NCBI GenBank assembly: GCA_021029095.1
Contig: JAJOHG010000485.1
Coordinates: forward strand, 1 to 17,289
Reading direction: 5' to 3'
DNA from: Phellopilus nigrolimitatus
Taxonomy: Eukaryota > Basidiomycota > Agaricomycetes > Hymenochaetales > Hymenochaetaceae
DNA: 17,289 nt
Part shown: positions 1 through 10,274 of the stretch, piece by piece
How the letters are laid out: each line of letters starts with the position of its first letter
How positions within the stretch are numbered: the stretch's first letter is position 1
Position numbers and translations under genes: made by a program
Notes under the pieces: generated by a model
What the model was told of the DNA's origin: nothing
What the model saw: the letters and a program-made list of their open reading frames with translations, nothing else
The model's database searches: none

Positions 1-1846
1 GGTCCGAAATCGGCGACTCCTCGCTGAGGAGTTGCCTCAACCGGCTGAGAAGATCATTATTCGTGTCCTGAAGAGCAACAGAACAGACGGATGCTAATTT
101 CTATCATAATTCGTTGCAGACAAGTTCAAGACGGTGAAAAGGAAAAAAAAAGAAACTAAGTTTACGAACCAAGGATTCGGACATAGTTTCCCATGCATAA
201 GTGTCGAGAGAAGGTTCGGTGTCCATATCCTCAATTTGCACTAGAAGATCCGAGAAACAGCGGATAGCGTAACCAGAAACCTTTCTCAAAGTTTCTTGAG
301 AAGATCCCACAATGTTCTGGTCCATAACAGCCTTGCGCATGAGTCGTCCCCAGACACTGTTCGCAGCAGCGGCTTCCTCCACTTCAGGGATGCTCGATTC
401 AGAGGGCGTTGTCTCATCAGCAGTAGGGGGTGATAACGTTTGCGCCAGGACAGTCCAAATAATCTCCATGACACAACAGACGATGAAATATCCTGTCAGC
501 GGCCTATCCTGTGAAACATAACGAGACAAAAAGATGTGAATGAAGCGGGACTCTTCATGTTCCGTTTCCGTGGCTTGTAAGGATTGTGGGAGTAGATCGT
601 TTAGATGGTCCACGACCTCGGGCAGTAGGAGTGATTTAAGATCAGTGGTGAGCCTAGTCCATTCATCCACGGACCACGTAAATGCAGACGAGATTATGGC
701 ACGGTAAAATCCATGAAATGAAGGCGCGTATTGGGTCAGGATGACATTCGCTAAAGGGGATAAACTCGCTTCATAAAATACCCCATGTAATATGTAACGG
801 AGAACTCACGATGTTCTGTTTTGAGTTGTTCTATTATTTTAGAGGAAAACTCCAGAATCGCAGATGTCGCTGCAGACCGGTACTGTGGATATAGAGAAGC
901 AAAACGTAGGAGAGCAGACACAGTAGTAGAAACGAGCTGGTCGGGCAGAGCCCACTCTAGAAATATGTATAAGCAAGACCTATGCAAATGGGAAAGAAAG
1001 AGCAGCAAACGCACTGTCCCAAATTAAGGTGGGGTCGAAGTCCATGTCAGGTATATCACGCAGAATATCAACAAGAATAGGAAATGTGCTATCGACATGC
1101 GAAGCGGGTAAATTTGTTGCGAGTTGGGCAAAACCGATATGGCAAGCAACTCTTGAAGCGGGCTGGAGACGTAGCTTGAAATAGCTGTTTTTTGATAGAA
1201 TAACGCAGACTCACCATGAGTATACGCTCCTGTGACAATCCGTTTTCAGCAGCACCATCCTTGGCGCTGTCCGCGTGGATATCGACGTTCGACTTGACCA
1301 AGTCTACAGCTGGCAGGATGGCATCTTCGTCCTTGCTCTCGCCGATATTCCGAGCAAGATCTTTGTATATAAGCGATTGCAAACTTCCAAACTCGAGACT
1401 TGACAGTATTTCAGCAACAATAATTATCGCGATGAATTATAAACCTTACCAATCCATATTCACCAAGTAGATAGTCAGTGCAGTGCCAGCGGGAGCTGTT
1501 TTGGAGGCTTGACGCGACGCGTATTTCTTCCCACGCTTTGGCACGGGTTAATCTTGTCTTCTTCGATCTCGACATAATCACATAGTCACGACGCTCGTAC
1601 TCTTCAGGATCCTTCAATTGGTCTTTTCTCGCGAGTGGCTAGGGTCTTGGATCTGAGCAGCCAGTTCTCTTCGACTGACTCCTGTCGAGGTACAGATGAA
1701 AAGCTCCCGCTACTGTTCGATGGTGAAAAGAAAGCATATGGGCGACGAAGTGCTTGGCGTTTACGATTTTTCGAGGTTGCCAAGAGTAAAGGATAGACTT
1801 TTTGAAAGTCACTCGAGGACTGAGCACTTTGTTTTATTGTCGACAT
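1..1846 (-). CDS. N-terminal part of a large helical protein, possibly Stt4/PI4K-alpha-type lipid kinase (3' end outside window)
   Basis: Proposed exons, in order of transcription, are 1846-1694, 1638-1450, 1391-1215, 1174-1015, 956-810, 768-166 and 93-1. Together they give about 507 residues with no stop before the left edge. The first ATG in frame is at 1846. The N-terminus is basic and Ser-rich; the rest looks like helical solenoid. Spliced stretches such as WALPDQLVSTTVSALLRFAS and APSFHGFYRAI resemble, from memory, the non-catalytic N-terminal half of fungal Stt4 (PI 4-kinase III-alpha, which makes PI4P at the plasma membrane). No kinase motif is in the window, so this family call is weak. 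Phases agree at every junction. Two junctions are uncertain: the acceptor before 1391 (CGAG) and the first intron (1693-1639), without which the frame breaks near 1604-1640. The gene is divergent from the FAHD1 gene, with a transposon-like element between them. Confidence 0.6.
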
Positions 1847-2317
1847 TGTCAACTGCAGCCTTTGCTTCAACTCGTGACAGCACGTTCTTCTGCTATGTAG
1901 GCCTATTATCAGGCTCTGCTCCAGTCAGGATCATTTTTGGGTGATTGGTCCTATCGCTCGGGTTTGTTTGTTTCGATAGCTGTGGATGCTTACAGACCAA
2001 TGGACTGGACTGCAATTGCGCCTGCTTTTCAGTCGTGACATGAACACAAGGTCTAGTCAGTCATGATTGATCTAAATGTGCACGTTACAGCTCGTGCAGC
2101 CACATCTACGATTGTCCAGTGCATACTCAAGGCAATAGAAACTCAGGCTCAGGAATGAGCTCAGGTTTGTGTCTGAAGGAGGGAGGGTTCATCGTAGCAA
2201 TTCGCGGCTCATGATTCCGGATCGTGAAATCCGATTCAAAAAACTTTGTATCTGTACGGCCTTTCCAACTTTTTTTTTTTGCTTTCCCTCGTGGTTTTTC
2301 CTTCGTATTTTTCTTTG
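1847..2317. other. Intergenic region upstream of the minus-strand gene, no gene seen
   Basis: This is the presumed 5' region of the gene starting at 1846. Frames here give only short unsupported ORFs. A T-run lies at about 2270-2280. I see no clear TATA box for the minus-strand gene. Confidence 0.5.
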
Positions 2318-2319
2318 TA

Positions 2320-2344
2320 CAGTCATTCACCGGTCAATGGGACA
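2320..2344 (+). repeat. Left terminal inverted repeat
   Basis: This 25-bp repeat is identical to the reverse complement of 3091-3115. It consists of CAGTCAT followed by the 18-mer TCACCGGTCAATGGGACA. Confidence 0.85.
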
Positions 2345-2362
2345 TCACCACTCAATGGGACA
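2327..2362 (+). repeat. Two adjacent 18-bp direct repeats at the left end of the element
   Basis: TCACCGGTCAATGGGACA (2327-2344) is followed at once by TCACCACTCAATGGGACA (2345-2362); they differ at 2 of 18 bases. The second copy lacks the CAGTCAT cap. These look like transposase-binding repeats, which is an inference. Confidence 0.75.
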
Positions 2363-2906
2363 CCCGCCTAAAACACCCATTTCTCAACCGTTTTTTCCAA
2401 TTAATTTTGCGATTTCGAGCTTGAATGCATGTCAAAGTACTGTATACCAAGTGTGAGCCAGCCAGGCTCAGTATTGCTTGAGAAATGCTCAAAATACAGT
2501 CAAATCGTATTAAAATGGTAACTGCAACTTGGTGTGACACAATACATTCTGCCTTCTGCACAAATTTTCTCCCTTTGGATCTACACTGATTTTTCATATA
2601 ATGAGAGGAGAATATGTCTGTAACATAAACATGACATTATATGAAGGAGAATCTGAACAGATCTTGAGAATGACAGTATATATGCTCTATCCTATCATGA
2701 GGTCACAGGTGTTACAGAAGTCCCATATGTGTCCTAGATGGCTTCGAAGACAATTTAATTATTCAACATTATATAAATCCATGGTTAGAGGCATATTCAC
2801 GAAGAGGACATCTGTAGCTACCAGTACATGCACTTACCATATTATTTGGTGGCCAGTACCACCCGTAGTTACTCTACTATTGTGGTAAGGGTCGTGGGAA
2901 AGCTAC

Positions 2907-2924
2907 TGTCCCATTGAGCGGTGA
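2907..2924 (-). repeat. Internal inverted copy of the 18-bp motif
   Basis: The reverse complement reads TCACCGCTCAATGGGACA, differing from the terminal copy at 1 of 18 bases. It lies 184 bp inside the right terminal copy (3091-3108) in the same orientation, giving an outer/inner pair on the right side. Confidence 0.7.
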
Positions 2925-3090
2925 GGAGCAAAAACGTCACAACTTTTTGTTTTCACTATATCTCTTTCATATCTCCTTTATTTTACACAAAATTCTGTAA
3001 GGACATTCTAAAGTAGTTTGTTTACCTTCCAGTATTTTTTGTTTCGTGAAAAAGGGGAAACATGTGGTTGAGTTCGCGATGGCGATTTGG

Positions 3091-3115
3091 TGTCCCATTG
3101 ACCGGTGAATGACTG
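3091..3115 (-). repeat. Right terminal inverted repeat
   Basis: This is the exact reverse complement of 2320-2344, followed by TA at 3116-3117. Confidence 0.85.
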
Positions 3116-3256
3116 TATGCGTGTTACATGTACACCAAATGTCACCAATATATATGATTTCCCATTTTTAGATTTTGAATAGCCGAAGGTACTTTTAGAG
3201 CCGTGTAGTTTTAGAGCCGCCTGCTGCCGCTCGCAGCTTTACATCCGACTATCATC

Positions 3257-4292
3257 ATGGCTGCTGCCTCTTTCGTTCGCTCAGGAAAGAAGGTAATCTG
3301 ACTTCGGCTCTTATGTCTGACACGCAACGAACACCGACAATCTTTCCAGATTGTCGCCATTGGGCGAAACTACGTCGAGCACGTCAAGGAGCTCAACAAC
3401 ACGGTCCCCAAGGAACCTTTCTTCTTCCTCAAGCCGACGACAAGTTATGTGTCTACGGGAGGGAAAATCGAGATTCCGCGAGGGGTCGTCGCGCACCATG
3501 AAAGTACGCACGCGCACTGTTCCGGGTCCCAGGTTGCGTTAACGCATGTGTGGAACAGTCGAACTCGGCGTCGTGATCGGCAAGCGCGGGCGGGACATTT
3601 CCGCTGCGCAGGCGGACGCTCATGTTGCTGGGTACGGTGCGAATGACATGTGTCTCCTCGAGACGTGTTTGTTAACTCCTCTACTTATTCTATGCGATCT
3701 TCAGCCCTCGCTATTGACCTGACTGCACGCAATATGCAAGCGGAGGTCAAGAAAAAAGGACTGCCGTGGTCGGCTGCAAAGGGCTTCGACAGTTTTACGC
3801 CCATTGGGTGCGCTGTTTGTACTTATATTATTTTTATTGGCCTATTGAGCTTGTCCTATTTCGTAGGCCCTTCATCCCTCGCTCCTCTGTCCCCGACCCC
3901 CATAACTTGAAGCTTTGGCTAAAGGTATACAATTTAGCATCGCGTGCGACCTCCTTGACAAAACTGAGCGTTTCTAGATCAATGGCGCGTTCAAGCAGAA
4001 CGGAACGACATCCGACATGATCTTTCCGGTTCCTAAGCTCATTGAGCATATCTCGTCTATTATGACACTTGAGGTTTGGCATTTTCAAACAGTCACATAG
4101 AAACGATAACTTAAGCAGAACTTCACGCAGGAGGGCGACTTGGTTTTGACAGGAACACCGTCAGGCGTTGGACCGGTGGCACCAGGTGATGACGTGACCG
4201 CCGAGCTCAGTGCAAGCTCGGGCGAGGTCCTGAGCAGCATTCAATTCAAGGCCGTGCAACGCGAGACCGGGTATCAATTCAAACCTGAGTGA
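3257..4292 (+). CDS. FAHD1: FAHD1-type acylpyruvase / oxaloacetate decarboxylase
   Basis: Seven exons (3257-3292, 3350-3503, 3559-3636, 3705-3807, 3867-3924, 3978-4073, 4131-4292) join in phase to 228 residues, the usual size for FAHD1. The family hydrolyses acylpyruvates and decarboxylates oxaloacetate, usually in mitochondria. The fumarylacetoacetase fold is clear: [12 protein letters not shown] carries the catalytic His23/Glu26 pair; HHEIELG gives metal ligands Glu63 and Glu65; IDLTARN gives metal ligand Asp94; Lys115 lies in [18 protein letters not shown] and [10 protein letters not shown] are family signatures. Introns are 53-68 nt. Exon 3 is taken to end at 3636 rather than 3631 because that restores the GYALAIDL block. 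The N-terminus ([12 protein letters not shown]) is short and basic; a mitochondrial signal is possible but weak. The gene converges on the SAPS gene, with 166 bp between stop codons. Confidence 0.9.
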
Positions 4293-4458
4293 CTATCTGA
4301 ACCCGCGACTTCCAAGTTCGCCGATGCTGCGACGCTCGTCATTGATAGCGTGCTGAAGAGTCTTTTCAAGGGCTGATTGAATATCATAGCTCAAACCTTC
4401 GCTGTCATATACGGATACACATATAACGACGGATAACAAAATGCTTCTAGAACAGGTA

Positions 4459-7400
4459 TCACAAGTGATCAGAATTGTTTTGGGAGTCTGTCCGATTGTC
4501 TTGGGGAGAGTTCGTGTCTGATGAGCGGTCGGCCTCGATGACCTCCGCATCGTCTGAGCCAGAGCTGATGCTCGTGTCGCTGGCGAAAGACCAGCTACCG
4601 CCTGTTGGTGTTAATTCACCATCGCCATTATGGAAGTCACCAAAGTCACCGAAATTATCGAACGATGCGTCATCTACGTCCTCGGAAACACTCGAAAACG
4701 AGAAGGGTTCATTATCGGAAGATGTGGCGGCAGCAGAGTCAGAAAAAGGCCCGAAGCTGTCGTCCTGATGCACGCTCGTTATTCTCAAATTTCACATACG
4801 GAAAATAAAACAGCCTTACTTCGAAAGAAAAGTTGTCGTCAAAGACGTTCCCAGTATCGGGACTCGAAGCGAACGTGTTTGGAGTAAACGCATCCTATCA
4901 CTAACTTAGCTGAAGTACCTTTGATGTAGGGAAAAGGGACCTTACGCCGAAGCCGCCAGGATCTAAAGGCCTTCGATTTGACGAGTGACTCCGGGCGGAC
5001 ACAGGAGGTTCACCAAGATCGAATTTATGCGATAACCATCCTCCATCCTCGTCTTCGTCATCAGAACCGTCATCAGAAGACGAGGTGATATGAGTCGACA
5101 TTGCCTGGGCAAGGTAACTTGCGAACTGACAGGCAATCAATAAGCTTGGCGTGATGAAAACTTACAGGGAACTTACCTGAGGAGGTCCTGTCGCTTCGTC
5201 TTCATCGTCCCGTTCCACTGGAGCAATGCCAAAATCTGCACTCGATTCCCTCGTTAGCCGACCTGTTCTTCTAAACTCGCTTTTTATTTCCGACGGGGGA
5301 TCGCTTGCAGCAGCCGTCGTCTCAACGCCATTAGATACTGACGTCAGACCGGGTCCGAGCTCAGCTTCGTCGACCTTCCACTTCGCCGTTCCACGCGCTG
5401 TACCGGGTGTAATGACAGGCTTACCACCGCCCAAAAGACTCGTGTCCTTAGTTTTCGTTTCGTGATAGCGCCCGCCGACGTAATCGTCCCAGTCCGGTTG
5501 AGGAGCGTACTGTGCCAGGAGGAGTTTGAGTTCTGGGGGATAGTGTTCAAGAGCTCCAATCACATCTTCGGAGACGAGAGTGAGATGCCCCATGTATCCT
5601 AAGCGAACATGTCTAGGTTTTGTACTATACATAAACCATCAGAAAAAAAGAACCTGCTGAACGCGAAGATACATAGGACTACTGCACCTTTCAGCGTCAT
5701 TTCTTTTCTGTGCTTCGACAATCCGATTGAGAAGCCGGCCATCTCGAAATAACGCAATTGTGAGCTCTCGATTTAGTCCTGAGTCCACGCGGCCGGTGAG
5801 AATTTGGTGCAAAACATCATACACGACGCTATGCAGGAAATTATTCCAAGGAAAGGCGAAGAATAAATCCTAAAAGGGGGTCAATAGATAGTACGGATGT
5901 AACGCACGTCATCATAGCGTACCAGCAAAGTTGAGAGAACTCTCGTTTCCGAAAACCGCTGTTTCAGCTTGTCCCCGATTGGTAAACGGCCTGATATCTC
6001 CATAGAACGCTTCAAACTCCGTCGTGAACCTACTGAGGCAGGACGGGAAACACAGGATCGTTCTGACTCCGTTCGAGAGGATGATAGGTTCTGGCTTCGA
6101 GCTAAGGCAGCACCTTGCGCGGCAATCTCACTTGGGGATGGCATGGAGGCGGCGTTTGGCGATGAAGGGACTATTAATGGCGGGTGTTCCAGCGAGTCCT
6201 CCTCACGGGGAGAAACAGGCGGGGGTGAGGCCGGTACCGTATCATCGTTCATGTCAATTTCCTCCATGACATCGTCATCAGCGCTGCTGTGATCGTCGCC
6301 TGCGCTCATATCCTCATCCTCATCAGAGTATTCGAGAACGGACAAGTCGACAGACGCAATTGAGACTGGCAGCTCCTGCGCTGGCTCCATATCGTCCGTA
6401 TCCGCATCCATATTACCCTGCTCGTCGTTCCCATTACCGATCGCAATCACGCGAGCTAGTTCCTCCAAAGCAGACAAGCCACCTTTCAAGCGGCCTTCGT
6501 TGTCATACAAATTATCGAACTCCGATGGGCGGTTAAGCAAGGACATATTTGAGCAGTGCAATAGCTCCGCATATAGCTCGCATATTCGGAATCTTTCGAA
6601 TGTCAAAGGAGTAAGAGGGCCGATAGTCGTCGGGATCGTCTCATTCTGAAGAAATTGTTGAGATTTTCGCCAATCGCGCAAAAGGGGCTAAGCGTGAGAC
6701 TTACCGATGACCGAGGCTTATGCAGTAACTGCTGAAATCTCTCAAGCCGTTCGCACATAATCTCCAGCAGAGGGCCTAGATGAACGACACCCATCCTGTC
6801 TACCATTTCATTGAAAGCCTGCTCAAGCGTTTCTCGCCCACTGTCGTTCTGGACGCGTAAATGTTGTTGGACCTGTATTAGCCGATTTCGAAGGGTATGA
6901 AAAAGATACGGCTCGAAATAGTCGGAGTTATTCTTCCGAATGAGCTCTATGATAATGGAAATTGCGTGTGTTCCCGACGAGGTTGCAGTGTCAATGTTAG
7001 GTATCGGTGGTGAAGGAGAACCTGGAGGAGGTGGAGTTGAGCTTGACAAGGATCCTGTGTGCTCAGAATTGGACCCGTTCGTCAGTTCTTTTCTCGCATC
7101 GCTGAGCAGTTCCATCTCAAAAGAGAAATCATCCAACATGAAGCCGACGAGCCTTTCAATATTCTCCCTCCGGGCCAGTTGTCGTGCGAAGAGATTTGAT
7201 GCTGGGCCGTTCTGCAGTCCTTCGGTTATTCCGGCCCCGGGAGACGGTGCAGACATGGATATGATCCCCTTGACCAATTCAGACACAACTGCGTGCATAG
7301 AGACTGAATGGTACGGAGAGAGGAGGTCCACCAAACGTGGTATGAGACGCTCCGCTGAGAGCCACTGCAGGCCGTCTCGTCAAGAGAACTCGTGCACGAG

Positions 7401-8149
7401 CAGACTGTGGACATGCACATACTTCTAGTACGCCGGCACCCGCTGAATATCCGTCCAGCTGAATTATTCGGACCAGAAGGTCAACGATGGCAGGCGTTTC
7501 AATGTGCCTAAGTATGCGCTCCACCACGGCTGGTTGGGCCTGAATAAATGCTAGCATCTGCGGAATATGATCTGCCTCGGCGACGTCTAGTGGAAGTTGC
7601 TAACGTTACCTCGGCCGGCTTCTTCAGCAAGAATGTGGCATTAATTTTGGCAAAGTGTGAGGCCATGACATTTTGCGCTTTCATGTCTTCCGGTTTTGTG
7701 TCTAACACAGTGTCCCAGAACGGAGTCAATAATCGACCCCCGCTACTCATACACGTCTCCACGATAGACCAGATTTCGCTGCACAGCACTTCGGTCGCAA
7801 CATAAGGATATCTGCAACAGAGAGGCATGAAACCAGTTGCCATTAGTTTTCATGCATATTTGGTCGTACGAACTTGAATTTCCCCAGTCCTTCCCCTTCT
7901 ATATTCCCTGACACATACCCGAACAACCTCTGCAAAACATCAACTCTTTGAAAATAGTCAATGAGACGCGTATTTTGGGCCTTGCATTCTTGCAGAAGGT
8001 CGTCCTCGTCTAAAATGGCCTCGAGGGATACCTCGTCCTTGTCGAGCAGCGCGTCTATGGTCGAAGTGTCGTGAAACCCGAACCTGTAAAGAGACCACTG
8101 AGTACGTCGCCGACGTCGAGTGGCCAGATGCTACATACTTCCAGAACAT
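4459..8149 (-). CDS. SAPS-domain protein (Sit4/PP6 phosphatase-associated)
   Basis: Eleven exons: 8149-8139, 8083-7874, 7811-7610, 7557-7423, 7364-6705, 6645-5923, 5869-5688, 5624-5177, 5125-4946, 4894-4820 and 4764-4459. They join in phase to 1043 residues. SAPS proteins (yeast Sap155/185/190, fission yeast Ekc1, human PP6R1-3) bind the PP2A-like phosphatase Sit4/PP6 and direct its substrates, including TORC1-dependent outputs. The N-terminus MFWKFGFH, the block DEDDLLQECKAQNTRLIDY, YPYVATEVLCSEIWSI and LTFERFRICELYAELLHC are characteristic. An acidic low-complexity insert lies in exon 6 (about residues 490-540). The SAPS homology seems to end after RLGYMGHLTLVSEDV (about residue 730). The remaining tail of roughly 300 residues is Ser/Asp-rich and disordered, with FGPF/FGDF motifs near the end. 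Exon 1 is only 11 nt: the GTATGT donor within AAG gives MFWKFGFH, whereas reading on gives MFWKYVAS. Confidence 0.92.
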
Positions 8150-8464
8150 GGCTGCGCTCGTCGCTGCGAAAGTTCAGGCGAAATCAAGAGACAGAGAACG
8201 CAGTAATTAGAGTCGGTCCAGAGTTGCCTGCTTCAGAACCAGGCCAGAGGCGGGTTAACGCGTCTCCGAGAAGAGCGGATTATCTAATCGAACTTGATTT
8301 TCTGGACCCCTTTCCCCTTTCTTTTGATGAGACAAGCATAAAGTTATAATATGTATATGAATTCCCGAAATACAAATTAATGGCTACGGCGTATGACATG
8401 TGCACGTCCTTCGCATACGTAGGCCAGAGAAGTAGCAATAAAATACAAAGCCATAAACAACCCG
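8150..8464. promoter_or_regulatory. Presumed SAPS promoter and AP-2 mu 3' flank
   Basis: These 315 bp separate the start of the SAPS gene from the stop of the AP-2 mu gene; both are on the minus strand. I see no further ORF, RNA gene or clear core-promoter motif. Confidence 0.4.
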
Positions 8465-10274
8465 TCAAAACTAGCACACAGGCATAAGAACGCAGCATCC
8501 TGCAAAATTAAATACGCCACTCACTCGAATCTGATACCCTCCGTTGGCCTTCGTGAGATACCGCACCCATTTAATGCTGTGGTAGTTGTTTTTCTCGAAG
8601 ACTTTCAAAAACCGCACGAGAAGGCCGGAAGCAGTGAACATCAAAACTTGAAAGTCGACATCAATCGGCGGCCGCGCCCATGCTTGGCGATGCGTGGTTG
8701 CCGTTAACTGCGCAGTACCGGAGAGTGTGCATTCCTGGCCGCCTTGTATCCGAGGTATCCTAAAATACCGTCAACCCATTGCTTCGCTTGCAGAAGAACC
8801 TGTATGCGTACTTCCACACAATGACATTCTCAGCAGGTACATATTTTGCCTTGCCGTTCTGCACCTTGCAGTCAATGTTCGTAGTGTTCAGCGGCGTTGG
8901 AATCCGCAGAACAACGCTCGTCGCCGATAATTTCGGGTTGAAATTTGTCCGTATGCTAACAATATATGACACTTGCGTTGTCCCTATCTCAGTTATCGTC
9001 GGCAACACCTTGATAGGCAAATTTACGTTTGAGGTAGACCGATACCTGCGATAAATCAGCACAGTCTAATCTCGAGACAAGGCCAGAAAGCGAGACATAC
9101 TTCATCAACTCAAACTCTCCGTCAGGAGGCACAAAGCTGATCGTCCGATCAGAATCAAATTCATTCAGACGAACACATTGGTGAAACTGGCAATCATCCA
9201 GTTCCACAGCGTCGCCCATACCGCGCTCGGACGCATCCAATACAAGCTTGTCGTTCAGGCCAAACTTGCATTCTGGTGTTCCCGACAGATAAGCGCGCAT
9301 GAGAATGTGACCTTCGACGTCGGATCGCAGCACGGTACCTTCAGCCAACAGGTTAGAACGGATACGTTCAAACCATAAGGCAAACACCATACCCTTCGCA
9401 CTCATAATTAGATTTACTGTCTCCACTACATCCACGAAGGCTTCGTTCTTCTTGTACTTCACATCCGGACGACGCCAACTAATAGCACCTGTCGCTTGCG
9501 TCGTGATTTTTGAAGACTCCTCCTTTGTGTGCATTAGTGAGGGTCTTTTTTAAAAGTCTAGTAATACATACCAGCGCAGCTGGGTTTGCTCTGATGCTTT
9601 CCGTAGTGATGTAAGCTTTAAGGGTATCAATTTCGCTATTTTGTGGGTACCCAAAATCGATGATTTCTATGACAAGCATTTAGTGACGGACATATACGAT
9701 ACTTGAATTCGAACATACCGTCGATGAGTTCATAGATCAGTACAAAATTACTCTTCACAGACTCCTCATCCACCTTCCCAAAGTAAGCCTTCGCGATCGA
9801 AATGAACCGGTAGCAAAACTCGAAAACAAGAGCCGCATTTGCGTTGTTCCTTCATATGCATGATCAATGTGATAACAAACAAGGAATTGAAGACATTCGC
9901 ACTTCGTCACCGCCATAATGTACAAGTTGTTCGTTCGTACGTGGAAAAAGCTTGTCGAGCCGAGCGTGATAATAGGCGAGCGGACATCGCTGTTAGACAC
10001 GACTTGGATACGGAATACGTCGGCGATCGAACGCCTTGACAGAGCTCAACTATCAGCTCTGAGTATCGAAAGCATTAACCGGAGTGCAGCGCACTTCAAA
10101 TCTGTCCTGTACAGCCGAGAAATAAGGACCTGAGTAGAAAGTAACCAATCAGCAAAAACGTGTGGTTGGTCCGTGAGGAGCTTACTTCGCCCTTTTGATT
10201 GAAGATAAAGAATGCCTTCAGAATAGCTCAGCGCTTGTCCATGAGCGAGTAGATTGTCTACCAACCGAAATCAT
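8465..10274 (-). CDS. APM4: AP-2 complex subunit mu (clathrin adaptor medium chain)
   Basis: Eleven exons: 10274-10266, 10215-10186, 10129-10095, 10034-9903, 9849-9719, 9666-9572, 9522-9393, 9338-9101, 9045-8812, 8759-8525 and 8470-8465. They join in phase to 424 residues, the usual mu2 length. Residues 1 to about 141 form the longin-like domain (MISAFFIFNQKGEVLISRLY; NANAALVFEFCYRF). The mu-homology domain follows from about 159 (NEAFVDVVETVN, GTPECKFGLNDKL, WARPPIDVDFQV, IKWVRYL). This protein selects Tyr-based cargo signals for endocytosis at the plasma membrane. Thr155 in TQATG matches the Thr156 phosphorylated in mammalian mu2, and the cargo-pocket Phe/Asp (FVD) and Trp (KWVRY) are present. 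AP-2 is favoured over AP-1 by GEVLISRLYR and SFFHVR. The first exon codes only Met-Ile-Ser and the last only Phe-stop. Without the last intron the protein would read into a short unrelated tail. Confidence 0.93.

Larger units (their letters stand above)
2320..3115. mobile_element. Non-autonomous TIR transposon-like element (Tc1/mariner-type ends, TA duplication)
   Basis: The first 25 bases (2320-2344, beginning CAGTCATTCACCGG and ending GGGACA) are repeated exactly as the reverse complement at 3091-3115. A TA dinucleotide flanks each end (2318-2319 and 3116-3117). TA duplication and ends beginning CAGT are typical of the Tc1/mariner/pogo superfamily. The 796-bp interior is AT-rich and has no ORF resembling a DDE/D transposase; the longest (2601-2888) encodes 95 unrecognised residues. 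The element would need a transposase supplied elsewhere, so it is a MITE-like or internally deleted copy. The identical 25-bp ends suggest a fairly recent insertion or strong constraint. It lies between two divergent genes, about 140 bp before the FAHD1 start codon. Confidence 0.75.

Noticed and set aside
2601..2888. 95-codon ORF inside the inverted-repeat element
   Set aside because: No DDE/D spacing, DNA-binding helix-turn-helix or similarity to transposases; composition matches surrounding AT-rich DNA.
3193..3219. Two direct copies of TTTTAGAGCCG 16 bp apart upstream of FAHD1
   Set aside because: Possible promoter motif, but too short to separate from chance without comparison.
5625..5652. 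Very short 29-nt intron in the SAPS gene (donor CAG|GTTC)
   Set aside because: An upstream GTGCAG donor at 5687 gives a normal 63-nt intron and the correct phase.
6940..7428. 162-codon plus-strand ORF
   Set aside because: Antisense shadow of SAPS exons whose minus-strand protein is strongly supported.
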